Positions 28,298-37,500 of a DNA stretch of 64,000 nucleotides are shown in pieces. The notes under the pieces were generated by a model. It was not told where the DNA came from and did no database searches. It saw only the letters and a program-made list of their open reading frames with translations. The number at the start of each line of letters is the position of its first letter. Within the stretch, counting starts at the first letter, position 1. Source of the stretch: Gammaproteobacteria bacterium (GTDB lineage: Bacteria > Pseudomonadota > Gammaproteobacteria > Pseudomonadales > Azotimanducaceae); NCBI GenBank assembly GCA_026707045.1, contig JAPOXO010000118.1, positions 9,178-73,177 on the forward strand, written 5' to 3'. Position numbers and translations under genes: made by a program.

Positions 28298-30133
28298 TCA
28301 TTCGACAGTTACCGATTTGGCAATGTTTCGAGGCTGATCGATATCAGTCCCTTTCAACGTTGCTACGTGATATGCAAGCAACTGCAAAGGAACGGTGAAT
28401 ACGATCGGAGACAATATCGGATGCACTTTCGGTACTTCAATGACCACAACATCACGGTGTTGGTTGAAATCCGAAATCTCGTCGGTGAAGACATAGAGCC
28501 GTCCGCCGCGTGCGCGGACCTCGTGAAGGTTAGATTGAACCTTTTGTAACAGGTCGTTGTTGGGTGCGACTGCTACAACTGGCATGTCAGCGTCGACTAA
28601 TGCCAATGGACCGTGCTTGAGTTCACCTGCGGGATAGCCTTCCGCATGCATGTAGGAAATTTCCTTCAGCTTTAAAGCTCCCTCGAGAGCAACAGGATAG
28701 TGAACACCACGCCCCAGAAACAACGCATGATGTGCAGGAAGAAATTCCTCTGCCAGCATTCTGGTTTGTTCATCCAATAGCAAAGCTTGTTCTACAACCT
28801 CATCGAGGACGTGTAGGCCCTGTACTATTTCCTTCTCCTGCTCCCGTGACATTCCGTGCCGACGAGCAATAGCGATTGCAAACAACAATATATCGACAAG
28901 CATCGTCGTGAAGGACTTTGTTGACGCAACGCTAACCTCAATACCGGCTCGCATAGCTATCGACGTCTCGGATTCACGCATTAGTGTGCTCGTAGGCACA
29001 TTACCGATATTTAGTGTGTGCATGTAGTCTCGTTGTTCCGCGAGGCGAAGTGCCGCGATCGTATCCGCGGACTCTCCCGACTGAGATAAAGAAAGAAATA
29101 CACTCCCTTCGAGCACCGCTGCATTCCGGTAGCGAAATTCCGATGCAATCTCGGCGCTGCAGGGAATTTGAGCCATGTCTTCAATCCAGTAACGAGCTAC
29201 GCATGCAGCGTAGTAGCTTGTTCCACACCCTACAATCGATAGCGACTGTGTCTGGTCCAACACCTCTCCCAGGCATCGTCCAAGCCCTTCCTCGATCACA
29301 TGCTCGCTTGCGATACGCCCTTCTAGGGTGCTTCGTATCGCCTGTGGCTGATCATGGATCTCCTTCTCCAAGTAGTGTCGATAGTTTCCCTTGTCCACTG
29401 TTTCACCTGCGTCGGAGACGGTGACCGGCTCGCGTTCGACCTCATCGTGATTCATGTCAAATACCTGCACAGATTCGGCATCGAGAACAGCAGTGTCTCC
29501 TTCCTTCAGGAAGACAAAACGATTCGTAACCGACCTCAGTGCGAGCACGTCCGAAGCGATGAAGTTTCCACCGTCTCCAACACCCACAACTAGAGGACAT
29601 CCTCGACGTACAGCAACGATCTTTCCCGGTTCGTCCTTGCACATTATTCCGAGCGCAAAAGCACCTTCAAGACGTTGCGTCGCAGCGCGAACTGCGTCAA
29701 GAAAAGGCAGGCCAGCTTCAATTTGCTGGTCGACAAGATGCGCGACTACCTCGGAATCCGTATCCGAGGCAAAACTGTGACCGGATTCTAAAAGTTCGGT
29801 ACGAAGGGTCGAGAAGTTTTCAATAACCCCGTTGTGAACGAGCGCGGTGCGCCCATTGACAACATGGGGATGTGCGTTTCGCTCGCTGGGAGCACCATGT
29901 GTCGCCCACCGAGTATGGGCGATTCCAGCAGTGCCTCGGAGCGGTTGCTCAGAAAACGCAACAACCAGGTCGCGAACCTTGCCAGATACTCGTATGCGTT
30001 TGAACTTTCCGTGTTTGGGAGATTGTGTGGCTATTCCTGCTGAATCGTATCCCCGATACTCGAGTCTGAGCAGACCTTCAATAAGAACACCACTAACTTG
30101 TCGCTTGCGTGTTGCCCCTACGATGCCACACAT
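28298..30133 (-). CDS. glmS: Glutamine-fructose-6-phosphate aminotransferase (isomerizing)
   Basis: 611 residues, the usual length. The N-terminal nucleophile Cys follows Met (MCGIVGATRKRQVSGVLIEG), with the class II glutaminase landmarks RLEYRGYDSAGIA, HTRWATHGAPSERNAHPH and VALVHNGVIENF-like GRTALVHNGVIENF. Two SIS sugar-isomerase domains follow (about 285-425, CGTSYYAACVARYWIE and SQSGESADTIAAL; and 455-600, FLGRGVHYPVALEGALKLKE), ending in AKSVTVE. It makes glucosamine-6-phosphate, the first step to UDP-GlcNAc for peptidoglycan and LPS. It follows glmU after a 3-bp gap, so one transcript makes both enzymes. I see no glmS riboswitch-like structure. Confidence 0.97.
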   Translation of the reverse strand: MCGIVGATRKRQVSGVLIEGLLRLEYRGYDSAGIATQSPKHGKFKRIRVSGKVRDLVVAFSEQPLRGTAGIAHTRWATHGAPSERNAHPHVVNGRTALVHNGVIENFSTLRTELLESGHSFASDTDSEVVAHLVDQQIEAGLPFLDAVRAATQRLEGAFALGIMCKDEPGKIVAVRRGCPLVVGVGDGGNFIASDVLALRSVTNRFVFLKEGDTAVLDAESVQVFDMNHDEVEREPVTVSDAGETVDKGNYRHYLEKEIHDQPQAIRSTLEGRIASEHVIEEGLGRCLGEVLDQTQSLSIVGCGTSYYAACVARYWIEDMAQIPCSAEIASEFRYRNAAVLEGSVFLSLSQSGESADTIAALRLAEQRDYMHTLNIGNVPTSTLMRESETSIAMRAGIEVSVASTKSFTTMLVDILLFAIAIARRHGMSREQEKEIVQGLHVLDEVVEQALLLDEQTRMLAEEFLPAHHALFLGRGVHYPVALEGALKLKEISYMHAEGYPAGELKHGPLALVDADMPVVAVAPNNDLLQKVQSNLHEVRARGGRLYVFTDEISDFNQHRDVVVIEVPKVHPILSPIVFTVPLQLLAYHVATLKGTDIDQPRNIAKSVTVE

Positions 30134-30136
30134 GAA

Positions 30137-31504
30137 TCAGGACTTTTTCCTACGCTGTGGGGGTGTCCAACGAGAAATGACCCGTTGCCGCGCCCGTCCA
30201 ACTGCTAGAACTTCGCCCGCCACGTCGGATGTTATCGTCGATCCAGCGGCAAGGAAAGCGCCCGATCCCACTCTTAGGGGCGCAACCATCGTGCAGTTGG
30301 TGCCAATAAATACTTTGTCGCCGATTATGGTTCGATGCTTTGACGCGCCGTCGAAGTTGCACGTTATAGCGCCGGCTCCCACATTGACTTCTGTCCCCAA
30401 TTCAGCATCTCCTATGTAAGCCAAGTGGCTCGCACGCACACCTTGTTTAAGTTTTGACGCCTTGATCTCGACAAAATTCCCTACGCTTACTTCGTCCTCT
30501 AACACTGATCCAGGCCGTATACGGGCTATGGGCCCCACTCTACAATCGCTCCCAATTCGTGCCGATTCAATGACGCAGTATTCATGCAACCGTGTTCGAT
30601 CGCCCACCTCAACATCCCTGAGTACACATCCAGGTCCAATTGAAACTCCTTCTCCTAGAATTACTTCCCCCTCAAGAACCACGTTTATATCGATGGAACA
30701 ATCCAACCCTGCAGTTATGTTGCCGCGTGGATCGAAACGTGAAGGATCTCTCAATGTAACCCCTTGTTTCATAAGAGTTTCTGCGCGTCTTCGAGCGAGA
30801 ATGCGTTCGGCTTGAGCCAACTGAACACGATCATTTATTCCGAGGACCTCCTCGGGATCATCTGCCTGTACAGTCCGGACCTGCAAACCTGCTTCCAATG
30901 CCAGCCCAACAATATCAGTGAGGTAGTATTCGCCTTGTGCGTTGGAGCAATTTAATCGATCCAATAGAGGTCGGAGCATTCGGACTGATGCGGCCATCGC
31001 ACCGCTATTAACCTCCTTGAGCCCTCGTTGAGATCGAGTTGCGTCTCGGTGCTCGACGATGCCACTCACGAGTCCGCGCTCGTCTCGAACAATTCGGCCG
31101 TACCCTGTTGGATCAGGCAGTTCCGCTGTAACGACGACCAGAGAATTTGGGTCCTCTGACAAGATGGCTGTAATAGTGTCGAGTTTTATCAGCGGTGCGT
31201 CACCGTTCAGCACCAGTACATGTGAATCTTCAGAAATACTCGGAATTGCTTGCAACACCGCATGGCCAGTGCCTTTGGGTTCTTCTTGTAACACCCAATT
31301 GATTGCACCCTCAGTTTCTTGTTTTGCCAGATCGAGCATTTGAGATCCTACAACGGTGTGAATCCCGTCGGCGCGGGCCTGCTGAGCGACGCTGATCACA
31401 TGCCCAAGCATTGGCTTGTCGAGGACTCGATGGAAGACTTTTGGGGTGCGTGAATGCATCCGTTTGCCTTGACCCGCTGCGAGAATGATGACTTCCAGCG
31501 GCAT
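30137..31504 (-). CDS. glmU: Bifunctional GlcN-1-P acetyltransferase / GlcNAc-1-P uridyltransferase
   Basis: I start at ATG 31504 (MPLEVIILAAGQGKRM); an 18-codon longer frame exists but the usual family N-terminus begins here. 455 residues. The uridyltransferase half (about 1-230) shows LAAGQGKRMHSRTPKVFHRV, EEPKGTGHAVLQA and LNGDAPLI. The acetyltransferase half is a left-handed beta-helix with hexapeptide repeats (INVVLEGEVILGEGVSIGPG; IGSDCRVGPIARIRPGSVLE) and the catalytic His in ASHLAYIGDAELG. It makes UDP-GlcNAc. In many relatives glmU follows atpC directly; here ~10.6 kb lie between. Confidence 0.97.
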   Translation of the reverse strand: MPLEVIILAAGQGKRMHSRTPKVFHRVLDKPMLGHVISVAQQARADGIHTVVGSQMLDLAKQETEGAINWVLQEEPKGTGHAVLQAIPSISEDSHVLVLNGDAPLIKLDTITAILSEDPNSLVVVTAELPDPTGYGRIVRDERGLVSGIVEHRDATRSQRGLKEVNSGAMAASVRMLRPLLDRLNCSNAQGEYYLTDIVGLALEAGLQVRTVQADDPEEVLGINDRVQLAQAERILARRRAETLMKQGVTLRDPSRFDPRGNITAGLDCSIDINVVLEGEVILGEGVSIGPGCVLRDVEVGDRTRLHEYCVIESARIGSDCRVGPIARIRPGSVLEDEVSVGNFVEIKASKLKQGVRASHLAYIGDAELGTEVNVGAGAITCNFDGASKHRTIIGDKVFIGTNCTMVAPLRVGSGAFLAAGSTITSDVAGEVLAVGRARQRVISRWTPPQRRKKS

Positions 31505-31693
31505 GAGCAACCCCGCATTCAACGAAATGACATTATAGCTCCCACCGACCGAGCGCATATCTTGATGTGATGTGGTCGACGGTTACTAATCCGGGCTCAA
31601 TCTATCAGGAATACTATTGCTAACAAGTCGAAGGGTTTAACTTCCTCGACTCGATCAGCGGGAGGTTGAACCGACTCGCGCTCGAAGTAGCAA

Positions 31694-32674
31694 CTATTGA
31701 GACAGGCAGTCCGTCAGTGTCGTGGCGATGTTTCTCATCATGGCGAAGTATTGCCCGGATCCAGTTTCGAGATTCACCCCGAGAGGGTCAAGCTCTGCAA
31801 CTCTAGCGTCAGTACCTTCAATGAGCACATCCAATATTTTTGCATCGTACTGAGGTTCTTTGAAGACGCACTGAACTCCCGCAGACATCAGCTTGTTTCT
31901 TAATTCCTGCATGCGCCGAGCACCCGGACGAGTCTCCCCCAAGAGAACTGGATGACTCTTCTTGGTCAGTCCAAATCTATGTTCAAACGACTTGTACGCG
32001 TCGTGGAACACTATAAAGTCCCCAATCTCGGCTGATTTTAGGTTGGATGCTATTTCCTCGGTTAGCGCTTCCAATTCGAGACGAAGCCGGTTCGCGTTGG
32101 CTTCGTAGACTGTTGAATTGTCCGGGTCTAGCTCGGACAGGGACCCGCTGATCTCGTCTACCATGACAATTGCATTTGCCGGATCTAGCCATATATGGTG
32201 ATCAAAACCGCTCATCGGATGAGTTGCATCGTGTTCGTGTCCATGGCTGTGACTCTGTCCATGCACGTGTCCGTGCCCGTTCTCGTGCGAGTCGGACTCG
32301 GTCATGTGTACAAGGTGCATGCCGGTGGTGTTCATCAGTTCAATAACAGACGTATCAAATTCAAGAGACTCGAGCGTGTGCATCGTGGATGTCTCAAGCG
32401 TTTCGCTAATCAGAAAGAGTATGTCAGCGTTTTGAAGTTTACGGACATCCGAAGGGCGGAGTGTAAAAGAATGGGGAGAAGTCTTACCTTGAATCAGGAG
32501 TTCCGGAGCACTAACGTCGGTTCCCGCGATTACTTCGGAAACCAATGAATGAACCGGGGCAATCGAAGCGACAACTTTCAAGTCCGATGCCATCGCAACC
32601 TGAGCACCGAAGAAACAACAGCTCAATTTCAATGCAAATCGCAAAGCACAGGAGAAGCCTCGGAAAGTATTCAT
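31694..32674 (-). CDS. znuA: Zinc ABC transporter periplasmic binding protein
   Basis: The start ATG 32674 has a strong AAGGAG site; a frame five codons longer puts that site inside the gene. 326 residues: signal peptide (LKLSCCFFGAQVAMA), then the cluster-9 binding fold. The metal ligands typical of ZnuA are visible: His in TSPHSFTLRPSD, His in FDHHIWLDPANA, His in VFHDAYKSFEHRFGL and a C-terminal Asp. Between the first two is a His-rich charged loop (HENGHGHVHGQSHSHGHEHD), a known feature of zinc-specific members. The gene is divergent from znuC-znuB; the 270-bp gap should hold the shared control region, but I saw no clear Zur box. Confidence 0.93.
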   Translation of the reverse strand: MNTFRGFSCALRFALKLSCCFFGAQVAMASDLKVVASIAPVHSLVSEVIAGTDVSAPELLIQGKTSPHSFTLRPSDVRKLQNADILFLISETLETSTMHTLESLEFDTSVIELMNTTGMHLVHMTESDSHENGHGHVHGQSHSHGHEHDATHPMSGFDHHIWLDPANAIVMVDEISGSLSELDPDNSTVYEANANRLRLELEALTEEIASNLKSAEIGDFIVFHDAYKSFEHRFGLTKKSHPVLLGETRPGARRMQELRNKLMSAGVQCVFKEPQYDAKILDVLIEGTDARVAELDPLGVNLETGSGQYFAMMRNIATTLTDCLSQ

Positions 32675-32948
32675 GAAAACTCCTTCCACATGTCTGTATT
32701 TAATCTACATCACAAAACGCTGAGAGTGGGCGAATTGCACTCTAAACAAAATAGTACAAAATCAGTAGACTTCACCAATATTCCCGGTTCCCTCGCACCT
32801 CCCACGTTCCCATCTTGAGGCTTCTGTAATATTCTGCCACGTGGACGAAAAAACCTAGAGCGTAAACCGCACTTCGCCCACTTTATCTGGCAATTCGATC
32901 GGGCTTGCTCTGCGATGTGGCCAACTGAAACTGGATTTCAATGTTTGA

Positions 32949-33581
32949 ATGACTTCCGACATGCTAATCGACGCTCGTAACATTGGAGTTAACCTGTCAA
33001 ATCGCTGGATTTTTCGGCATGTAGATTTAGCGATAGAGCGCGGTAAGGTGGTCTGCGTTATAGGCGGCAACGGTGCGGGAAAAACTACGTGCGTTCGGAC
33101 GTTGCTGGGTCTGGTAAATCATTCGGAAGGCACGATCAAGCGAGCCGATCCTTTAAGTGTGGGTTTTGTTCCACAGAAACTTTCTATCACGCCTATTTTG
33201 CCGGTCACTATACGACGACTAGCAGCTCTTGCAGGAAAATTCAAGAGTGGAGAAATCGATGAGGCCTTGTCTGCAGTTGGGTTGGACGAATTGGGAAATC
33301 CTTCCGTCTCGACTTTGTCCGGAGGTGAGTTTCAACGTCTTATGCTCGCTAGGGCCATCTTGCGAAGCCCGGATCTTCTAGTGTTGGACGAACCTGCGCA
33401 GGGAGTGGATGTCTCCGGTGTTGAAGTTCTCAACAAGCTGATTTTGGGAGTTCGTGACGAAACGAACTGCGGCGTTCTGATGATCTCCCACGACATTGAA
33501 TTGGTATTCGATATCTTCGACGACGTATTGGTCTTGATTCCTCACGAATTTGAGAAGCTTCGCCATTCGGACACGGCATGA
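32949..33581 (+). CDS. znuC: Zinc ABC transporter ATP-binding protein
   Basis: 210 residues, a little short for the family (about 250 in E. coli). Walker A GGNGAGKT (39-46), Q-loop VGFVPQKLSI, signature LSGGEFQRLMLARAIL, Walker B LLVLDEPAQGVD and H-switch MISHDIELVF are all present. The LSxGExQR and DEPxQGVDxxG forms are those of ZnuC. It drives zinc import across the inner membrane with ZnuB, receiving zinc from ZnuA. Start could be ATG 32949 or ATG 32961. It is followed directly by znuB. Confidence 0.94.
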   Translation: MTSDMLIDARNIGVNLSNRWIFRHVDLAIERGKVVCVIGGNGAGKTTCVRTLLGLVNHSEGTIKRADPLSVGFVPQKLSITPILPVTIRRLAALAGKFKSGEIDEALSAVGLDELGNPSVSTLSGGEFQRLMLARAILRSPDLLVLDEPAQGVDVSGVEVLNKLILGVRDETNCGVLMISHDIELVFDIFDDVLVLIPHEFEKLRHSDTA

Positions 33582-33588
33582 GCGTCAA

Positions 33589-34398
33589 GTGCTAGACGAC
33601 TTCTTCATTCGAGCCTTAATTGCAGGAATCGGGCTTGCGATCGTCACAGGTCCCGTGGGATGTTTCATCGTATGGAGACGACTTGCTTACTTTGGGGAAA
33701 CGATTGCTCACTCTTCCCTACTCGGTGTCGCTGTCGCTATTTTGTGCGATGTAAATCTCGTACTTGGGATTTTCTTCACGGCAACTGTTGTCGTGTTTAT
33801 TGTGTTTTTGCTGGAACGTCGAGAGGGTTTGCCGACAGACACGATTCTTGGATTGTTGGCGCATGGAGGATTGGCACTTGGTCTCGTTCTTTTGTCGTTC
33901 TTTCCTAGCGTACGGATAGACCTGCATGCCTTGCTCTTCGGCGACATACTGGCTGTCTCGAGGCAAGATTTGCTTGTGATCTGGGTTGGTGGAGCGATTG
34001 CTCTGGGTGTGTTGTGTTGGCTTTGGACTCCCCTGTTGCTGACAACGATAAGCAGCGACCTATCGCGGGTGGAATCAAGAAAGCCGCTATTGTCAAAAGT
34101 ACTATTCGGGATCCTGGTGGCAGCGGTCATTGCAGTCGCCGTGAAAATAGTCGGAGTGTTGCTTATTGTTGCGCTACTTGTAATTCCTGCAGCCACCGCT
34201 CGCCGCTTCGCCAGCGTTCCGGAGACAATGGCGATAGGTGCTGCTCTAGTCGGGGTCGTTTCTGTGGCTGGCGGGCTTTTTGCCTCGCTTCAGTTTGATA
34301 CACCGTCGGGTCCATCAATAGTCGTAGCCGCCCTTGTTTGCTTTGTGCTTACTCGACTTCCATTAGGATTGTTTGGAAAGGGCAACACTGGCGCATAG
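33589..34398 (+). CDS. znuB: Zinc ABC transporter permease
   Basis: The frame extends back to a TTG at 33550 inside znuC, but a GTG at 33589, eight bases after the znuC stop, gives the normal family N-terminus (VLDDFFIRALIAGIGLAIVT). 269 residues and about eight membrane helices. Family landmarks: GPVGCFIVWRRLAYFGETIA, HSSLLGVAVAI, DTILGLLAHGGLALGLVLLS and VGVLLIVALLVIPAATARRF. It forms the channel of the ZnuABC importer. Confidence 0.93.
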   Translation: MLDDFFIRALIAGIGLAIVTGPVGCFIVWRRLAYFGETIAHSSLLGVAVAILCDVNLVLGIFFTATVVVFIVFLLERREGLPTDTILGLLAHGGLALGLVLLSFFPSVRIDLHALLFGDILAVSRQDLLVIWVGGAIALGVLCWLWTPLLLTTISSDLSRVESRKPLLSKVLFGILVAAVIAVAVKIVGVLLIVALLVIPAATARRFASVPETMAIGAALVGVVSVAGGLFASLQFDTPSGPSIVVAALVCFVLTRLPLGLFGKGNTGA

Positions 34399-34837
34399 GC
34401 AACGTCCCATGCATATGGGGTAGATGTCTAAAAATGTTTCTGCCCAAAACCTCAAAAGATTTGGAGTTCAAACTTCGCGCTCTTGGGGAGTTACGCCATG
34501 AACTGCAGTACAAAACCTCCTTTAAGGTCTGCCAAACGCCTGTCCAGATCTGGTTGCGTAAGCCAGGTCAATCAAGAATTTCACCCCGAAACATATGTCA
34601 TCTTGCCACCTAAAACCGCCCTATCGAAGGTTAAGCGATATCGTTTCCCCATGCGCGACAGTTTGAGACAAAGGCGATCGTTCGCTTCTGGATTTATACA
34701 CAATCATCACCGGATGCGTCCGAAAATGAAATACCAAAAGAGCCCAACTAAGAAAGGGCTCCATGTACCGACTCGGCATGGAGCCCTATGGCAGTTAAAA
34801 GACCGAAAGGCTAAACACCTTGCTCGTTGCGGTGGCT
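34399..34837. other. Intergenic region between convergent znuB and the repeat-protein gene
   Basis: About 440 bp. Its only clear structure is the hairpin at 34755-34787 (listed separately). Open frames on the plus strand (for example 34483-34851) have shadow-like composition and no family features. Confidence 0.5.
34755..34787 (-). terminator. Terminator hairpin with a possible alternative fold
   Basis: AGGGCTCCATG (34755-34765) pairs perfectly with CATGGAGCCCT (34777-34787) over an 11-base loop. On the minus strand it is followed by TTTCTT, suiting the repeat-protein gene that ends at 34838. A copy of GAGCCC at 34740-34745 can pair instead with GGGCTC at 34756-34761, so two exclusive stems are possible. 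Confidence 0.7.
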
Positions 34838-36865
34838 CTAGGGTCCCTTAATAACCTCGACCGTGACGTTCTCGTCAATCACCAAATCCTCCACGTCGAA
34901 TCTCCGGACCTCAACTTGCTGAAGTGCATCTCCTAGCGCACCAGCAACTTCCGACATTACCGACTCAACCATGATTTCCACGTCCGGAGAAGCAGATATG
35001 CCCCCTTCTAGAACAACGGAGTCAAAACTGTGAAAGGTGGACCTTGTCCTATCCAACATTTCCAGTTCCTTCTCGTTCAAAAAGCTCTTGGCATATTCCA
35101 TCTGTTCGTCTGACAAGGATTGTCCAAAACGAGAATTGGAGGCAAGTGCAAACGCTGCACTTGACTTTAAACTAGCCGACGAAAGCTTGTCGATTTCCGC
35201 TAGCAATCCTTCGGGGTCGCTTCGTGCCCACTTGCCGAATACCGATCGATAGTAGACGTCACGCAACTCTTCGGGCAACTCGTTGGCAAGCTTCATCGCA
35301 CGTTGGGTTTGACCAACGTCCACTAGTGCCGACCCTACCGAAGTGTAGGCGGGGAACTGGTGAGCACCTTGGCGCACTCTCGAAAGTAGGGTCAGTGCCT
35401 TATGTACATCCACCGACGCAAGCCTAGAAATCACACCGGCTTCCAAACCAAACTCAACCGGTTGCTGCAACGCTATGTCCATAGCCATCTCGGGCTGTTC
35501 TCGTGCCAATTTTCCTAGTAGAGGCCGAAGCAGCGATCGTCTCTGGTTTTCTAAATCAGCATTGGTCAGCACCCATTCCACTGCGGCCAAGGGATCCTTT
35601 CTCGACCAATTGTTCGCAATGGTTCGAGCTACGCTAGATAAGTCCTCCCCGAAGTCCATCGTAGCCATCAGTTGGGCTGCCTCTTCCGGTGATTCCCTAG
35701 ATATCCCAGTGACAGCTTTCATTTCAGCATATTTCGTAAGATTTTCTGGAAATGTACTCACTGCAGCTAGTAATTCACTTGGATTGTTGCTCGCCCACGA
35801 CGAAATGATCGTCCGCTGCAAGTTTAGACGGAGTCCGCCTTTGGAAACGTTGGATGCAGCGGAAAACGCAGACTGGGGATCCGATCTTGCCCAAGTTCGT
35901 GCTGCCGTCAAAGCCAAGGTGCTGGCCTGTTCGCTTTCCATCATTAGAGTTCGGTTGAATGTGGCTTCAGGATCTCGTTGCATGGCGCTTGCAATGACCC
36001 CGCTGAGCACAACCATCTTGGAATTGCGGTCATCAAGAGACTCGTAAATTTCGTCCAATACACCCAATCCACTTTGGTTCACCCAAGCGTTTGCAACGTG
36101 CAGCAGGTAGCCGGAGGATTGCAAGTCACCATCCCAATCGTCGACCATGCTGTACCAAGCCTTCTCAGGATTCTCCAGTTGACCCATCATGGCTTCCTGA
36201 GCGAACGTATGTTCGGCAATCGACTCATTCCCTAACTCGCGCGCAATTCCACGGCGTACATCATCAGAAAGGTCACTTCTAGATTCCAAAATTCCCCTGA
36301 GAGCTGTGAATTGGATCGAATCGTTCTTCATTTGCTTGGCAAACTTGACAGCTTCATCGAGAGAGGATTGAGACCACTCGTGAAATATTTCTTTTGTAAG
36401 CAAGTCATTTTGATGGTGCGGCAGTTTCTCCACCGCGGAAAGCGCACGTCTCGGATCCATCATTGCCAACCTTTGCACGATAGGTTTCTGCAACTCTGGC
36501 TGGACGGTACTTGGTTTAATTTGCGAGGATAGGGACAACATGCTCAGCAGCGTTTTCTGATCTGCTGAATCCACGAGTCTGTGCAATTCCGCATTTCTTG
36601 CAAACGTGCTCGAAACCTGAGCAATGTCCTCGAGACGCGACAACGCATCTTCCGTACCCAGGCTACGATGTTCGTTATCGATCAACCCACTCGGTTCATT
36701 TGCGTCGGATTCTGGTAGTCCAGAATGGCTGGCGATTTCGGGGTTGCTCCCGTCTGCTGCAGACGAGATCACAGATTGAATCATCACTAGCCCAGCTGCT
36801 CCAAGAACTGTACCAGTGACAAAGATGCCGATTAGACCTAGCGGCTTGAGTTTCTTGAAATCCAT
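34838..36865 (-). CDS. Membrane-anchored helical-repeat protein (WA-x-x-DP repeats), unknown function
   Basis: 675 residues with one N-terminal membrane helix (LGLIGIFVTGTVLGAAGLVM) and most of the chain outside, probably in the periplasm. The body is nearly all helix and repeats a ~30-40-residue unit with the core W-(A/S)-x-x-(D/N)-P-x-x-(A/L): TWARSDPQSAF, SWASNNPSELL, NWSRKDPLAAVEWVL and KWARSDPEGLL, plus a weaker EWSQSSLDEAVKF. The region resembles TPR/Sel1-like solenoids used for protein binding. The final ~90 residues are acidic. I recognise no characterised family; binding of an envelope partner is inferred. The gene stands alone, divergent from the VOC gene. Confidence 0.75.
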   Translation of the reverse strand: MDFKKLKPLGLIGIFVTGTVLGAAGLVMIQSVISSAADGSNPEIASHSGLPESDANEPSGLIDNEHRSLGTEDALSRLEDIAQVSSTFARNAELHRLVDSADQKTLLSMLSLSSQIKPSTVQPELQKPIVQRLAMMDPRRALSAVEKLPHHQNDLLTKEIFHEWSQSSLDEAVKFAKQMKNDSIQFTALRGILESRSDLSDDVRRGIARELGNESIAEHTFAQEAMMGQLENPEKAWYSMVDDWDGDLQSSGYLLHVANAWVNQSGLGVLDEIYESLDDRNSKMVVLSGVIASAMQRDPEATFNRTLMMESEQASTLALTAARTWARSDPQSAFSAASNVSKGGLRLNLQRTIISSWASNNPSELLAAVSTFPENLTKYAEMKAVTGISRESPEEAAQLMATMDFGEDLSSVARTIANNWSRKDPLAAVEWVLTNADLENQRRSLLRPLLGKLAREQPEMAMDIALQQPVEFGLEAGVISRLASVDVHKALTLLSRVRQGAHQFPAYTSVGSALVDVGQTQRAMKLANELPEELRDVYYRSVFGKWARSDPEGLLAEIDKLSSASLKSSAAFALASNSRFGQSLSDEQMEYAKSFLNEKELEMLDRTRSTFHSFDSVVLEGGISASPDVEIMVESVMSEVAGALGDALQQVEVRRFDVEDLVIDENVTVEVIKGP

Positions 36866-37032
36866 AGAAAAGGAGTCTCCCTGCTACTCACTCAACACAT
36901 CAATACTAGATGCAGATTCCAGATAGTTGGTTTCAAAAATCTGGGATTTAGAAGGTTAAGTTTTCGTGTCAATGGCCCTTCTATAGATGCCTAAAATAGC
37001 CCCTTAACAATTTCTACACACGGAGTACCGCC

Positions 37033-37479
37033 ATGGCATTTCCACGTCCCGAAGGATATCACTCGATTACTCCCGGTGCAGCTGTTCCAAATGGAGCTGA
37101 AGTGCTAGATTTCATTGAGAACGTCTTTGACGGAAAGACTATCGAAAGATACGATGCACCCGATGGGACCCTCGCCCATGCCGAAGTAATGATCGGGGAC
37201 AGTGCGTTTCAGATTGGCACCGGACCAGAAGATAGCCCGCCTTTTCCAGCAATGCTGGTTTTCTACGTTGACAGCGCTGACAAAGTGGACGAGTTGTATC
37301 AGAAAGCATTGGAAGCCGGGGCTACCTCTCAAGCTGAACCCACCGATCAGTTCTATGGTTGGCGAACCGCCACCGTCATGGATATGGGAGGAAATGGCTG
37401 GACAATCTTTGCTGTCGTCGAACAGCTTACTCCGGAAGAAATGAACGAGCGAGTATCTGCTTTGGAAGACGATTCCTAG
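37033..37479 (+). CDS. VOC-superfamily (glyoxalase/PhnB-like) protein
   Basis: 148 residues made of paired beta-alpha-beta units: SITPGAAVPNGAEVLDFIEN, HAEVMIGDSAFQIGTG, AMLVFYVDSADKVDELYQKA and FYGWRTATVMDMGGNGWTIF. The order and the FYGWR motif match the PhnB/YjdN-type subgroup rather than classical glyoxalase I. Possible metal ligands are His in AHAEVMI and residues near FYGWR, but the set is not clearly complete. Activity unknown. It lies 21 bp upstream of the PhyH gene on the same strand, so the two are probably cotranscribed. Confidence 0.9.
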   Translation: MAFPRPEGYHSITPGAAVPNGAEVLDFIENVFDGKTIERYDAPDGTLAHAEVMIGDSAFQIGTGPEDSPPFPAMLVFYVDSADKVDELYQKALEAGATSQAEPTDQFYGWRTATVMDMGGNGWTIFAVVEQLTPEEMNERVSALEDDS

Positions 37480-37500
37480 TCCCATATTCACATCTTACCT

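Noticed and set aside
31532..31537. TATAAT on the minus strand upstream of glmU
   Set aside because: A perfect -10 hexamer but no acceptable -35 at 16-18 bp; too weak to list as a promoter.
32835..32844. CCACGTGG palindrome resembling a parS core
   Set aside because: The flanking bases do not match TGTT/AACA, so it is not parS.
32675..32948. Search for a Zur box between znuA and znuC
   Set aside because: No sequence close to the known gammaproteobacterial Zur palindrome was found by eye, so no site is claimed.
34483..34851. 122-codon plus-strand frame after znuB
   Set aside because: Basic, low-pattern composition, contains the terminator hairpin and runs into the 3' end of the convergent gene.
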